From positions 434,001 to 498,000 of the forward strand of contig CAVVZJ010000003.1 of NCBI GenBank assembly GCA_963752755.1: a stretch of 64,000 nt of DNA, given 5' to 3'. The stretch is from CAVVZJ01 sp963752755 (GTDB lineage: Bacteria > Planctomycetota > Planctomycetia > Isosphaerales > Isosphaeraceae). This document shows, piece by piece, positions 34,832 to 52,545 of the stretch; the stretch's first letter is position 1, and every line of letters starts with the position of its first letter. Made by a program: the position numbers and the translations under genes. The notes under the pieces were generated by a model. That model was not told where the DNA came from, made no database searches, and saw only the letters and a list, made by a program, of their open reading frames with translations.

Positions 34832-37364
34832 TGCTCCCCACCTCGGAGCGGACCAGTTCCCGAGCCTGGATCCTTTCAGAGACGCGATCGCCGTTGACCG
34901 GCTCCAGCCAGTGCCGCCGACGCTCCCAAGGATACGACGGCAACTTGACGAACCGACCCGCCGGAGTCAGATTCTCCCACGCGACCGGAAATCCCGACAC
35001 ATAGAGACTTCCCAGCGAGTCAAGCATCACGTCGCGAGCCTCGGCACCTCGGCGGAGCGTGCCCAGGGCGACGCACGACTTGCCTCGCGCCTTCGCGATC
35101 CTCGAGATCTCCCGCGAGTGGATCGGATGCGGCCCGATTTCGAGGAAGATCCCGCAACCTTCATCCGCGAACAGACGCTCGACCGCCTCCAGGAATCGGA
35201 CTGGCTGCCGCAGGTTCCGGCCCCAGTAGGCGGCGTCGAGTTCCTGGCCTCCGACGGCCCGGCCGGTGACGGTCGAGATCAACGGCACGGCTGGCGGTCG
35301 AGACCGGAGACCGGCCAGGGCCGCCTCCAGCTCAAGGCGGAGCGGCTCCATCTGCGGACCGTGGAAGGCGCAGCCGACGCCCAGCATGCGGGCGAAGACG
35401 CCCTCCGCTTGCAACCGCTCGACGAACGCCTGGACCGTGTCCAGGTCGCCCGAGATCGTCGTCGCCTCCGGCCCATTGATCGCGGCGATCGCGAGCCGGT
35501 CGCCAAGATCGGCCAGCCGACGCCTGGCCTCCCCGGCCGACAGCCCGACAGCCGCCGTTTCCCCCCGACCCTTGATCCGCTGCGTCCGCCGACCGCGTTG
35601 CACAGCGATCCGCACCGCGTCGGCCAGATCGATCGCCCCGGTCACCTGAGCCGCGGCGATCTCGCCGAGGCTGTGACCGACGACCACATCCGGCACGATT
35701 CCCCAGTGCCTCCAGAGTGCCGCCAGCGCGACCTGAAGCGCGAGCAGGACCGGTTGCACGACCTCGGGCTCCGCCAGTCGCGAGGTCGCCTCGTCGGCCA
35801 GCAACTCGGCCAGCGGCGACCAGCCAGCCTGTTCGGCGACGAGCCGGTCACACGTCTCCAGGACGTCGCGAAAGACGGGTTCCGTCGCGAGCAGGTCGCG
35901 ACCCATGCCCCACCACGTCCCTCCCTGACCGGAGAAGACGAACGCCAGCCGCGGTCGTCCGCCCGCGGGTCGCTGGCCAGTGGCCAGGCCCGGGTGGGGT
36001 TCCCCCCGGAGGAAGGCATCCAGACCGGCGACCGCCTCCGAACGCGTCCGCGACCGCACGGACAGACGGTGGTCGTGGTGGCCACGTCGCACGCCGGCCG
36101 AATACGCGACATCCCACAGATCGACGCCCGATGCCCCTTCGGCCAGCCGGTCGCGCACCTTGCGGGTCAGCGCCGCCAGCGCCGACGAACCTCGTGCCGA
36201 GAGTGGCAAGAGCCTCGACGTCTCGACCAGCTCGTCCCCGGACGTGGATTCGACCGACACCGGCTCGACGCCCTCCAGCACAAGATGCGCATTGCTCCCG
36301 CCAAACCCGAATGAGCTGACACCGGCCAGCGCCGGGCCGTCGGCCGTCGGCCACGCGATCGCCTCGGCCGCGACCTGGAGCCGCAGGTCGTCGAACGGGA
36401 TCTGCGGGCTTGGCTCATGAAAGTGCAGGCTCGGTGGAATCCGGCGGTGTCGGAGCGCCAGACAGACCTTGATCAGGCCGGCGATCCCCGCCGCGGCCTC
36501 CAGGTGGCCGATGTTCGTCTTGGCCGAGCCGATCAGGCACGGCCGTTCCGCCGGCCGACCCGCGCCGACGACGTGGCCCAGCGCCTTCGCCTCGATCGGG
36601 TCGCCGAGCGCCGTACCGGTGCCGTGCGCCTCGACGTACTGCACGACTCCCGGTGCCACCCCCGCCCGCCGGTACGCCTCGCGGAGCACCGCCTCCTGAG
36701 CTTGCCGGCTCGGCGCGGTCAGGCCGTTGGTCCGCCCGTCCTGGTTGACCGCCCCACCCCGGATCACCGCATAGATCGCGTCGCCGTCGGCCCGCGCCGC
36801 TGAGAGCCGCTTGAGCACGACGACGCCCGCCCCCTCGCCCCGCACGTACCCATCCGCTCGCGCGTCAAATGTCTTGCAACGGCCGTCCGATGCGAGGAAG
36901 CCCGCGCGGGCGAAATTGGCCGCGATCTCCGACGAGAGGATCAGGTTCACACCACCCGCCAGCGCCAGCGTCGCCTCGCCCGACCGCAAGGCCCGGCAAG
37001 CCAGCTCGACCGCCACCAGCGACGACGAGCAGGCCGTATCCACCGCCAGGCTCGGCCCCCGGAAGTCGAACAGGTACGATAGCCGGTTCGCCGCCAGGCT
37101 CGCCGCATTCCCTGTCAAGGCATGAACATCACCCGAAACCTCCCGACCCAGGTGCAGCCGCCCGTAGTCGTTCGTCGAGATCCCGACGAAGACGCCCACC
37201 GGCCCTCCCGCCAGACGTTCCGGCGCCTGCCCCGCATCCTCGAGCGCCTCCCAGGCGGTTTCCAGCAGGAGCCGATGCTGCGGGTCGATCCGCGAGGCCT
37301 CCCGGCCGAGATGCCGAAGAAATCCGCGTCGAACCGATCGACCCCCTCCAGGAATCCACCCCAC
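34722..37364 (-). CDS. PKS ketosynthase-acyltransferase didomain
   Basis: True coding starts at about 37300, where a one-base deletion (GCCGGGAG for GCCCGGGAG) breaks the KS from its N-terminus upstream. KS: SRIDPQHRLLLETAWEALED, nucleophile DTACSSSLVAVELACRAL, catalytic histidines EAHGTGTALGDPIEAKALG and KTNIGHLEAAAGIAGLIKV. AT: FVFSGQGGTWWGMGRDLL, nucleophile VVGHSLGEIAAAQVTGAI and CAFHGPQMEPLRLELEAAL; the (H/C)AFH pattern is the type usually selective for malonyl-CoA. All catalytic residues are present. It performs one two-carbon extension of the fatty acid loaded by the upstream FAAL. The post-AT linker (VKLPSYPWERRRHWLEPV) leads into the KR frame. Confidence 0.9.
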   Translation of the reverse strand: MGWIPGGGRSVRRGFLRHLGREASRIDPQHRLLLETAWEALEDAGQAPERLAGGPVGVFVGISTNDYGRLHLGREVSGDVHALTGNAASLAANRLSYLFDFRGPSLAVDTACSSSLVAVELACRALRSGEATLALAGGVNLILSSEIAANFARAGFLASDGRCKTFDARADGYVRGEGAGVVVLKRLSAARADGDAIYAVIRGGAVNQDGRTNGLTAPSRQAQEAVLREAYRRAGVAPGVVQYVEAHGTGTALGDPIEAKALGHVVGAGRPAERPCLIGSAKTNIGHLEAAAGIAGLIKVCLALRHRRIPPSLHFHEPSPQIPFDDLRLQVAAEAIAWPTADGPALAGVSSFGFGGSNAHLVLEGVEPVSVESTSGDELVETSRLLPLSARGSSALAALTRKVRDRLAEGASGVDLWDVAYSAGVRRGHHDHRLSVRSRTRSEAVAGLDAFLRGEPHPGLATGQRPAGGRPRLAFVFSGQGGTWWGMGRDLLATEPVFRDVLETCDRLVAEQAGWSPLAELLADEATSRLAEPEVVQPVLLALQVALAALWRHWGIVPDVVVGHSLGEIAAAQVTGAIDLADAVRIAVQRGRRTQRIKGRGETAAVGLSAGEARRRLADLGDRLAIAAINGPEATTISGDLDTVQAFVERLQAEGVFARMLGVGCAFHGPQMEPLRLELEAALAGLRSRPPAVPLISTVTGRAVGGQELDAAYWGRNLRQPVRFLEAVERLFADEGCGIFLEIGPHPIHSREISRIAKARGKSCVALGTLRRGAEARDVMLDSLGSLYVSGFPVAWENLTPAGRFVKLPSYPWERRRHWLEPVNGDRVSERIQARELVRSEVGSNGDGHDRDRPENGHGPAGVAIEHAHGAGPARGIGER

Positions 37365-39625
37365 CGTGAGCCCCGGAGGTTCGCCAAGGGCCGTTCCTCG
37401 CCGTCGTCGCTCCAGCGATCCGCGGGCACCTCGCCCACGGTCTCCAGGCCGTCGCAGAGCAGACTCCAGTAAGCTTCCGGTCCGTCGGCCCCGGGAAACC
37501 GACAGCCGATCCCGATGACCGCGATCGGCTCGTCGGGCGGCTCGGGCCCGACGACTCGTGACCCGGCTCCGGCCTCCGCCTCGGTCGTGCCCGCGAGGTG
37601 GCGAGCCAGCGACGCGATGGTGGGGTATTCATAGGCGAGCGTCGGCGCCAGCGGCCTCCCAAGCCACTCCTCCAGCTCACCCGCCAGCCGGGCCGCCTGG
37701 AGCGAGCCCATCCCGAACGCGGCGAACTCCCGCTGGGTGTCGATCTCGGCTGGACTGACCCGGAGCAGCACCGCCAATCGCGCGGTGATCCAGTGTCGAA
37801 TCTCAAGCTCGCTCCGCCCGGCTCGTTCGCCGTCCTCGATCGCTCCGGCAACCCCGGACGACCCACCCTCGAAATCGAGGACCGACTGCGCCACCACCTT
37901 GAGCGTCCCGGCCAGGAATGCCTCACGGCAGGCCTGCCGACGGACCTTGCCGCTGGACGTCTTCGGCAGGCTCAGCATCCGGATCAGGCAAACGGCGTGA
38001 ACATCCAGTTCCTGCTCCTCGGCGACAGCCTGGCGAATGGCCCCGATCAACGCGTCCGCCTGCTCGCGATCGACCTTTCGATCCACCTCCTGCACCACAA
38101 CCAGGCGTTCCGCGCCCTCGACCTCCACGGCGAACGCCGCCCCGCCCTCCACGATCAGGTCGGCGTGGCACTGCTGAACCGTCCTCTCTATATCCTGCGG
38201 ATAGACGTTGCGTCCCCGAATGAGGATCAGGTCCTTGAGCCGCCCGGTCACCAGCAGTTCGCCCTTGTGGAAGGCTCCCAGATCGCCGGTGCGCAGGTAC
38301 GGTCCCGAACCGTCGGCCGTGCGGGCGCCGAAGGTCCGCTCGGTCGCCTCGGGACATCCCCAGTAGCCCCGCGCCACACTCGGCCCCGCCACCCAGATCT
38401 CGCCGACGTGCCCCTCGGGACGTCGCTCCCCGCTCTCCGGATCAACAACGATCACCTCCAGCCCCCCGGCGACCCGGCCACAGCCGACGAGCCATTTCGT
38501 TGGTTCTTTTTCACCATGGCCGATTTCTATGCGATTCTGCTCCCGCATCGACGCGCCGACCGCGACGACGACCGGCGGCGCCTGCCACGGCCCGCCCGTG
38601 ACGAGCAAGGTCGTCTCCGCCATCCCGTAGCAGGGCAGGAACGCCTCGCGGCGGAAGCCGCAGGGGGCGAAGGCCTCGGTGAAGTGGTCGATCGTCTCGG
38701 CACGGACCGGCTCGGCGCCGTTGAAGGCGACCCGCCAGCGGCTCAGGTCCAGCCCCGCAATTCGCTCGGGCGTTGCCTTGCGGGCGCAGAGATCGAACGC
38801 GAAATTCGGCCCACCGCTAATGATCGCGCCGGTCCGCGAGATCGTCTCCAGCCAACGCAGCGGTCGCTGGAGAAAGGCCGACGGGGCCATCAAGGTGCTC
38901 TGCCCGCCGCAGTAGAGCGTCTGGAGCACGCCGCCGATCAGACCCATGTCGTGATACCACGGCAGCCAGAAGACACCCCGACTTTCGGAGTCCGTTCCGA
39001 ATAACTCTTGAATTATTGCCGAATTGTGCAATAGATTACCATGGGAGATCATGACTCCCTTCGGCTCGGCCGTGGAACCCGATGTGTACTGGAGGAACGC
39101 CAGGTTCTCGCGCTCCAATTCCGGCGGCCGCCAGTCGTCAGCCTGCTCGTCGGCAACCTCCGCCCCGCCCAGTACCGGCAAGGCCGACAGCTCCGGAACC
39201 TGGGCCAACCAGTCGCTGGGCTCGGATCGCTTGGCGCTCGTCGTCAGAACCACGCTCGGCCGGGCGTCGGCCGCAATTCCCCGCAGCCGCGACATCGCGC
39301 GGCTGGCCCGTCCCGGCGCGGCCGGCACGGCGACTACCCCGGCGTACAGGCAGCCGAGAAACCCCTCGACAAACTCCAGCCCCGGCGGGTAAATCAACAG
39401 CGCACGCTCGCCGGCCAGCCCCATCGCCTGAAGCCGAGCCGCAAGGGCTCGCGCACGCCGGTCAAGCTGACCGTAAGACAGGTGAGCCGCCCCGGCACCT
39501 TCCGCGTCGGTGTCGTCGAGGAAGGTGAACAGGTCGTTTTCGGGTTGCCGGGACACCCAACCCCGCATTACATCAATCACGGTTGATGAATCGGGTGTCG
39601 TCTGCTCGGACGATCGCTGGTTCAT
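37115..39625 (-). CDS. FAAL-ACP loading module and start of the ketosynthase
   Basis: Starts at ATG 39625 (MNQRSSEQ), four bases after the MbtH stop; a GTG at 39655 overlapping that gene is an alternative. The first 580 or so residues are a fatty acyl-AMP ligase: LQYTSGSTAEPKGVMISHGN, the family hallmark FWLPWYHDMGLIGGVLQTLY, GPNFAFDLC, CYGMAETTLLVTG and RDLGAFHKGELLVTGR-like TGDLGAFHKGELLVTGRLKD. FAALs activate a free fatty acid as acyl-AMP and pass it to a carrier. That carrier follows (EFAAFGMGSLQAARLAGELE, serine in GMGS). Then comes the ketosynthase start IAVIGIGCRFPGADGPEAYW. The frame is lost at about 37303. This module primes the assembly line with a fatty acid, so the product is a lipopeptide. 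Confidence 0.9.
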   Translation of the reverse strand: MNQRSSEQTTPDSSTVIDVMRGWVSRQPENDLFTFLDDTDAEGAGAAHLSYGQLDRRARALAARLQAMGLAGERALLIYPPGLEFVEGFLGCLYAGVVAVPAAPGRASRAMSRLRGIAADARPSVVLTTSAKRSEPSDWLAQVPELSALPVLGGAEVADEQADDWRPPELERENLAFLQYTSGSTAEPKGVMISHGNLLHNSAIIQELFGTDSESRGVFWLPWYHDMGLIGGVLQTLYCGGQSTLMAPSAFLQRPLRWLETISRTGAIISGGPNFAFDLCARKATPERIAGLDLSRWRVAFNGAEPVRAETIDHFTEAFAPCGFRREAFLPCYGMAETTLLVTGGPWQAPPVVVAVGASMREQNRIEIGHGEKEPTKWLVGCGRVAGGLEVIVVDPESGERRPEGHVGEIWVAGPSVARGYWGCPEATERTFGARTADGSGPYLRTGDLGAFHKGELLVTGRLKDLILIRGRNVYPQDIERTVQQCHADLIVEGGAAFAVEVEGAERLVVVQEVDRKVDREQADALIGAIRQAVAEEQELDVHAVCLIRMLSLPKTSSGKVRRQACREAFLAGTLKVVAQSVLDFEGGSSGVAGAIEDGERAGRSELEIRHWITARLAVLLRVSPAEIDTQREFAAFGMGSLQAARLAGELEEWLGRPLAPTLAYEYPTIASLARHLAGTTEAEAGAGSRVVGPEPPDEPIAVIGIGCRFPGADGPEAYWSLLCDGLETVGEVPADRWSDDGEERPLANLRGSRWGGFLEGVDRFDADFFGISAGRPRGSTRSIGSCWKPPGRRSRMRGRRRNVWREGRWASSSGSRRTTTGGCTWVGRFRVMFMP

Positions 39626-39629
39626 AGAA

Positions 39630-39845
39630 TCAAACGCTCGATTCCATTGACTCACGGAGGCTGCGCGGCCTCATGTCGGTCCAGACCTCGTCGATGTAGG
39701 CTAGGCACTCCGCCTTCGGTCCGGTTTTGCCCACCTCGGACCAGCCGGGTGGGGGCTCTCGGTCGGCCGGCCAGATCGAATACTGCTCCTCCGGATTCCG
39801 GACCACCTTGTACCGGAATTCCTCGGACTGGTTCTCACGACTCAC
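39630..39845 (-). CDS. MbtH family protein
   Basis: A 71-residue protein starting at GTG 39845, preceded by AAGGAGA six bases upstream. A longer frame reaches 39983 but has no such site. It carries the MbtH signature: YKVVRNPEEQYSIWPADREP then PPGWSEVGKTGPKAECLAYI and a final DMRPRSL. The invariant Trp residues and the SxWP and PxGW motifs are visible. MbtH proteins bind adenylation domains and are needed for their folding or activity. It is the first gene of the lipopeptide transcription unit, immediately before the FAAL megasynthase, so it likely serves the four adenylation domains of this cluster. Confidence 0.93.
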   Translation of the reverse strand: MSRENQSEEFRYKVVRNPEEQYSIWPADREPPPGWSEVGKTGPKAECLAYIDEVWTDMRPRSLRESMESSV

Positions 39846-40422
39846 GATTGTCTCCTTCCGTTCCAGATCCTTCGGACTGCCCACGACTGCGCATCGACGC
39901 GACCTACTTCGCGTGCCGACGCGAAGTCGCCATGAGGCTTGGGCCGCTGCACACAACACGCGCAGGGCGACACGGGCCCCCACTGGGGCATCGGTTTCGC
40001 CTTCCGACGGGCCGTTTCACGAGACAGCCCTGGGACGATCCGGTCCCTCAACCGCGCTGGCTGCGCCCGCCTCACACAAGGCTCAAGTTCTGGCGTTCAG
40101 GTTATTTTCCGAATTCCCTGGACGCATTCTGCGGGGCACGTCTCCCATTCAACCCGCAGACTGCACGGTCGTAAACGACTGCCGTCCTGAGCAGTGACAA
40201 CTGAGCTAATGAATTGCGAATTTCTCAATGGTTCATCGAGAAACCGCGGAGGAAATCGGCTTCGCTGTTCCGGCAGCGATAGCGAAAACCATACCGAAGA
40301 TCGAGTTTGCACGTCAAGTAGTCTGGGCGCTTCTGGTAAACCGTCCACGGGTCAAGAGCGATGCTCAGGAGGGGAGCCGCTTCCTCGCTCCGTGATCGCC
40401 TCGGGTCGGCATTCTGGCTTCA
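39846..40422. other. Probable control region of the lipopeptide cluster
   Basis: No gene is recognisable in either strand of this 577-base stretch. It lies between the MbtH start and the left end of the second IS, so the promoter for the whole minus-strand cluster should be here. From about 40190 to 40330 the base composition is clearly more AT-rich than the rest of the window. I cannot point to a definite -35/-10 pair or operator. Confidence 0.45.
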
Positions 40423-41360
40423 GAGGCTATCCGGTAATTGATTTCCGTTTTTCCCTGGGATACTTGAAGGGAACCGGCTTCTTCGTTTGATCAGGTTTCA
40501 AAATTCTAAGCATTCGATGAATCGAACTGACCTGGATCATTGCCGCGCTCGATTCGGGCGACCTTTCGTAGTCCCGGCTGTGTCGGCGATACCGCCCCAG
40601 CCAGGCGAAGCTCCGCTCCACCACCCAGCGACGGTGCAACAGCACGAACCCCTGCGCACCGACAGGTCGCTCCACCACCTCAATCACGTAGCCGGCTCCC
40701 GTCTTCTTCAACCAGGACTCCAGCGCATGATTGTGGTACTTCTGGTCGGCCCACAACTTCGCCAACCGAGTGCGGTGCTCGGTGGTCAGTCGGCCCAAGA
40801 CCTCCGGGGCCGCCGTGCCGTCGTCGGCCGAGGCCGCCGTGACCATCACGACCAGCAGCAAACCCAACGTGTCCACGATGATGTGACGCTTCGTCCCCCG
40901 GATCTTCTGGCCGCCGTCGTACCCCCGCACGCCCCCGATCTCCGTCCCCTTGACGGTCTGGCTGTCGATGCTCCCGGCACTCGGGTTCGGATCACGCCCG
41001 GCGGCCTGACGCACCTCTTGTCGCAGGGCATCGTTGATCCGCTGCCAGGTGCCGTCGGCCCGCCACTGCTGGAAGTAGTCGTGGACGGTGCTCCGGGCCG
41101 GCAGGTCATGGGGCAGCATGTCCCACTGGCAGCCGCTGCGGTTGAGGTAGAAGATGGCGTTGAGCACCTCCCGGATCTCGACCTCCCGGGGTCGTCCCAC
41201 GCGGCTGACGGGGATCAGCGGCTCGATGATCTGCCACTGCTCGTCGGTGAGGTCGGAGGGATAGGGCTTTCGCATCGGGGTGTGCTCCATCGTTGGTGTA
41301 ACTCGCGGACCTCCTGACTTGGTAAGAGTTTACAAACTCTGAGGATTACCGGATAGCCTC
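40423..41360 (-). mobile_element. IS5-family insertion sequence, copy 2, complete
   Basis: A 938-bp element bounded by perfect 16-bp inverted repeats, GAGGCTATCCGGTAAT at 40423-40438 and its complement at 41345-41360. It is flanked by a 3-bp direct repeat TCA (40420-40422 and 41361-41363). A TNA duplication of three bases is characteristic of the IS1031-type branch of IS5. The single transposase gene's stop codon lies inside the left inverted repeat. Intact ends, duplication and gene suggest recent, possibly still active, insertion between the lipopeptide cluster and the metal efflux genes. Confidence 0.9.
40427..41275 (-). CDS. IS5-family DDE transposase
   Basis: About 282 residues from ATG 41275, which has GGAG eight bases upstream; ATG 41290 is an alternative. 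The N-terminal region (PSDLTDEQWQIIEPLIPVSR, VLNAIFYLNRSGCQWDMLPH) is the DUF4096 DNA-binding part. The catalytic residues lie in SIDSQTVKG (Asp), KLWADQKYHNHALE (Asp) and RWVVERSFAWLGRYRRHSRD (Glu). The frame is intact. It is only distantly similar to the transposase at 2160-2960. The stop TAG lies in the left terminal repeat of the element. Confidence 0.9.
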   Translation of the reverse strand: MRKPYPSDLTDEQWQIIEPLIPVSRVGRPREVEIREVLNAIFYLNRSGCQWDMLPHDLPARSTVHDYFQQWRADGTWQRINDALRQEVRQAAGRDPNPSAGSIDSQTVKGTEIGGVRGYDGGQKIRGTKRHIIVDTLGLLLVVMVTAASADDGTAAPEVLGRLTTEHRTRLAKLWADQKYHNHALESWLKKTGAGYVIEVVERPVGAQGFVLLHRRWVVERSFAWLGRYRRHSRDYERSPESSAAMIQVSSIHRMLRILKPDQTKKPVPFKYPREKRKSITG

Positions 41361-41483
41361 TCAGAGATCGCGGCGAGACGCCCGATCAACAAACGAGCGG
41401 ACCTCATGGGCGAAGCCTTCGCCGATCGCGTGGAGAGCGTATTTGAGCTACACGCCGGCGCCGCAGGGCGTTACACTGGAAGA

Positions 41484-41867
41484 ATGCAAGTCGATGGACG
41501 AGAGCGTACCAACGTGACCCGGCTCGCCACAATCTTCCTGATCGGACTGATCACCCTCTGCCCATTCGTTTGCGGTGCGGAAGTGGTGGACTCGGGGGCG
41601 CATCGTCACGCGGCAACTGGCCATGACTCCGTTCCGGCCCACTGCCCGGATGACAGCGACAACTGCATCTGCCAGGGCGCCGTTCAGGCCGATCCGATCC
41701 GCCTGGCGAATCCCGACCTCTTCGTCCAACCCATCCTGATCGCCGACGCCATCGCGACCACCGCTCCGCTCCTCGCCCACCTCACCTGCGACGGCTCGCC
41801 CGCCGGGCTCGCCAGTCTCGGCGATGAGCGAACCGTCCGCGCCTTCCTCCAGAACTTCCGCTGCTGA
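41484..41867 (+). CDS. Small secreted His/Cys-rich protein before a metal efflux set
   Basis: A 127-residue protein from ATG 41484 (GGAAGA just upstream). It has a hydrophobic N-terminal segment (LATIFLIGLITLCPFVCGAE), suggesting export. A short His/Asp-rich stretch (GAHRHAATGHDSVPAHCPDD) and the motif DNCICQGA follow. It ends RAFLQNFRC. The gene at 46851 has the same build: N-terminal helix with Cys, H/D-rich stretch, CICQGA, and a C-terminus ending in aromatic residues. Both lie directly before RND heavy-metal efflux genes. A periplasmic metal-binding or sensing role is plausible, loosely like CopL/DUF2946 proteins. I do not recognise a named family, and the function is inference. Confidence 0.7.
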   Translation: MQVDGRERTNVTRLATIFLIGLITLCPFVCGAEVVDSGAHRHAATGHDSVPAHCPDDSDNCICQGAVQADPIRLANPDLFVQPILIADAIATTAPLLAHLTCDGSPAGLASLGDERTVRAFLQNFRC

Positions 41868-42041
41868 ACCGCGCGGCCTTCCCGGCTCCTCGCGGCGCTG
41901 CGCGCGACCGATGCGCCGTGGCCTCGACCCATTCCGGGTCCTCCTGCCCATCGCGTTCCGTCGCCGTGTCCGACCCGCGGGCTCCGTCCTGCGCGGCGGC
42001 GGGAATCCTTCCCAGAAACCCGAGTCGCAGGAACCGTCCCA

Positions 42042-43600
42042 ATGAGGCGCATCCTCATCTTGACGCTGGCGGCCCTGGCCGGTTCGGCCCTCATCGGCCT
42101 GAGCATAGCCACCGCTCGACCCGCCTGGCTGCCCACCTGGGCCCACTTCGCAGGCGTCCGATCGACCGCGGAAGACATCGGACTTGACTGCCAGGAGCAC
42201 GGCGTTCCGGAGAAGTTCTGCACCCTCTGCCATGAGGAACTGGCAATCGAGCCTGATGCTCTGCAACGAGCACGGCGGCATCCCGGAGGACATCTGCACG
42301 CTCTGCCACCCGGAGGTGGAACAAGAAATACCACCTCAAGATGTGCGAGGAGCACGGCTTGCCCGAGTACTTCTGCTTCCGGTGCGGCAACGGGCCGGCC
42401 GCCGCGATCGACGTGCCCGACGACGGCTGGTGCGCCACGCACAACACGCCCGAAGCCCTCTGCGCCGAGTGCCTTGCCGACCCCAAGGCCCACAAGACCG
42501 ACGCCGCGAAGGTCTGCCGCCAGCCGCTTGCCGATCGTCCGGCTGGCCTCCGGCTCGCTCGCCGGGGAGGTCGGGATCACGACGGCCTCCGGCCCACGAG
42601 GAGCGGCACGCCCACCACCTCGCGGCCAACGCCGAGACGGCCTACGACGCCAACCGCTACGCCGAGATCAGCCCCCGCGTTCACGGCTTCCTCCGCGAGG
42701 TCCGTGCCGACCTCGGCCAGGCGGTCCAGGCGGGCGACGTGCTGGCGGTGGTCGATTCGGCCGAGGTCAGCGCCGCCAAGAGCCGGTACCTCGCGGCTCG
42801 CGACGCCGCCGAGCTGGCGGAGGTCACCTACGAGCGGACCGCCAAGCTGGCCGAGAGCGGCTCGGTGGCCTCGAAGAACGCGCTGGAGGATCTGACCGCC
42901 CTGAACCAGGCCCGGGCCCACGCGATGGACGCCGAGCAGAAGCTCCGCAACCTCGGCTTCTCCGACGCCGAGATCGGCCGGATCGCCGCCGAGCGCGACA
43001 CGACCAGTCTGCTTGACGATCGCCGCCCCGATCGGCGGCACGGTGGTCCGCCGCCACGCCGTCCAGGGCGAGGCGGTCCAGCCGACCAGCCTGCTCTTCG
43101 CCGTCGCCGACACCGCGCGGATGTGGCTCTGGATCGACGTCTACGAGGCCGACATCGCCCGGTCGCGGCCGGCCAGCCGGTCCGGTTCACCGTCTCGGGC
43201 GGCGACGGCGACGGCCTTCGACCGGCAAGGTGACCTGGGTCGGCACCGAGGTCGACCCGACGACCCGCACCACCCGCGTCCGGGCCGAGCTGGACAACAC
43301 CCGGCGGCCAGCTCCGGGCCAACCAGTTCGGCCAGGCCCGGATCCAGGTCGGCGACGAGCACGACGCCGTCCTCGTCCCACGGACGGCCGTCCAGCACAA
43401 GGACGGGCCGACGTGGTCTTCCTCCCGCAGGGCGAAGGCGTCTATCGCCCGCAGCGGGTCGTGACCCGGCCACCGACCGCGACGACGTGGTCGAGGTCGC
43501 CTGGGGCCTGAAGCCGGGCCAGAAGGTGGTCACCACCGGGTCGTTCCTGCTCAAGACCGAGATCATGAAGGGCGCCATCGGCGCCGGGTGCTGCGAGTGA
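42042..43600 (+). CDS. RND heavy-metal efflux adaptor with four metal-binding motifs (frameshifted)
   Basis: Starts at ATG 42042 after GCAGGA, with an N-terminal membrane anchor (ILTLAALAGSALIGLSIATA). Then come four Cys/His units, each C-x2-H-x7/8-C-x2-C: CQEHGVPEKFCTLC, CNEHGGIPEDICTLC, CEEHGLPEYFCFRC and CATHNTPEALCAEC. They lie in two or three frames because of indels near 42250, 42330 and 42540. The adaptor core follows: ISPRVHGFLREVRADLGQAV, a coiled-coil hairpin, APIGGTVVRRHAVQGEAV, LWIDVYEADIA, VDPTTRTTRVRAELDNTRR and VVTTGSFLLKTEIMKGAI. This is the CzcB/CusB class of membrane fusion proteins, here with an N-terminal metal-binding array. About six single-base shifts are needed to rebuild it. 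Confidence 0.82.
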
Positions 43601-43630
43601 GGAACCCGACGCCGCAGGAGGCTCCGTCTC

Positions 43631-46817
<3,187 letters not shown>

Positions 46818-46850
46818 CATGGAATCCAGGGACGAGCGTCGTTTTTGGGA

Positions 46851-47228
46851 GTGAATGGATTGCGATCGGCAATGGTCGTCGCCGTCGTGGCCTTGCTGCT
46901 GGCCGACCCGATCCTCTGTCGGGTCGAGTCGGCCGGCCCCTGCGCCGGGACCTGCCAGTCGCGCCACACCATGTCCTCGCCCCACCCCGGCCCGGCCAGC
47001 CACGACCACGACGCGTCCCACGGCTGCATCTGTCAGGGAGCGACAAACGGCGTCGATGCCCGGATGCCCTCAGTTCTCAACGCTTCGGGCCTGGACTCAT
47101 CCAGCACCGCCGGCCTGTTACCCCGTCCGTTCCGACTCGTCGAGCGATTTCGGCCAGCCTTTAATCCGCTCCACACCCAGCCGACCGGCCGCGCCGTCCG
47201 CACCCGGCGCCAGTCCTTCCTGTTCTGA
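46851..47228 (+). CDS. Small secreted His/Cys-rich protein, paralogue of the 41.5-kb gene
   Basis: A protein of about 125 residues. GTG 46851 is preceded by a GGGA; ATG 46872 is an alternative. It has an N-terminal hydrophobic helix (MVVAVVALLLADPILCRVES), a Cys/His segment (CAGTCQSRHTM), the run PGPASHDHDASHGCICQGA and an end rich in aromatic residues (RQSFLF). The H-D-rich run followed by CICQGA matches the small protein at 41484-41867, although the rest has diverged. It stands 59 bases before the second metal-efflux ORF. Binding of a metal ion by the His/Cys run is likely; no named family is recognised. Confidence 0.68.
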   Translation: MNGLRSAMVVAVVALLLADPILCRVESAGPCAGTCQSRHTMSSPHPGPASHDHDASHGCICQGATNGVDARMPSVLNASGLDSSSTAGLLPRPFRLVERFRPAFNPLHTQPTGRAVRTRRQSFLF

Positions 47229-47287
47229 ATCCGGAATTCCCAGCGTTGCCTTGCCACTCGATCCAGGGGAATTCCGGAGATCCGATC

Positions 47288-52345
<5,058 letters not shown>

Positions 52346-52545
52346 CACGCGCCCGATTGGGCCAGATTCCGGGTCTGCGAGAAGGCCCGTCCCACCCTTT
52401 GCCGAGGAGCTTCTCCCCTGGTAGCGCAGGTTTCTTGCCGGTGGCTCCGCGATCATCCACTCACACAAATACGCTAATCGGACACGCGCGAGCCACACGA
52501 CAGGATTCCAGCAGACCCCAGGGGGGGGTCCTCCGGCATTCCCGA

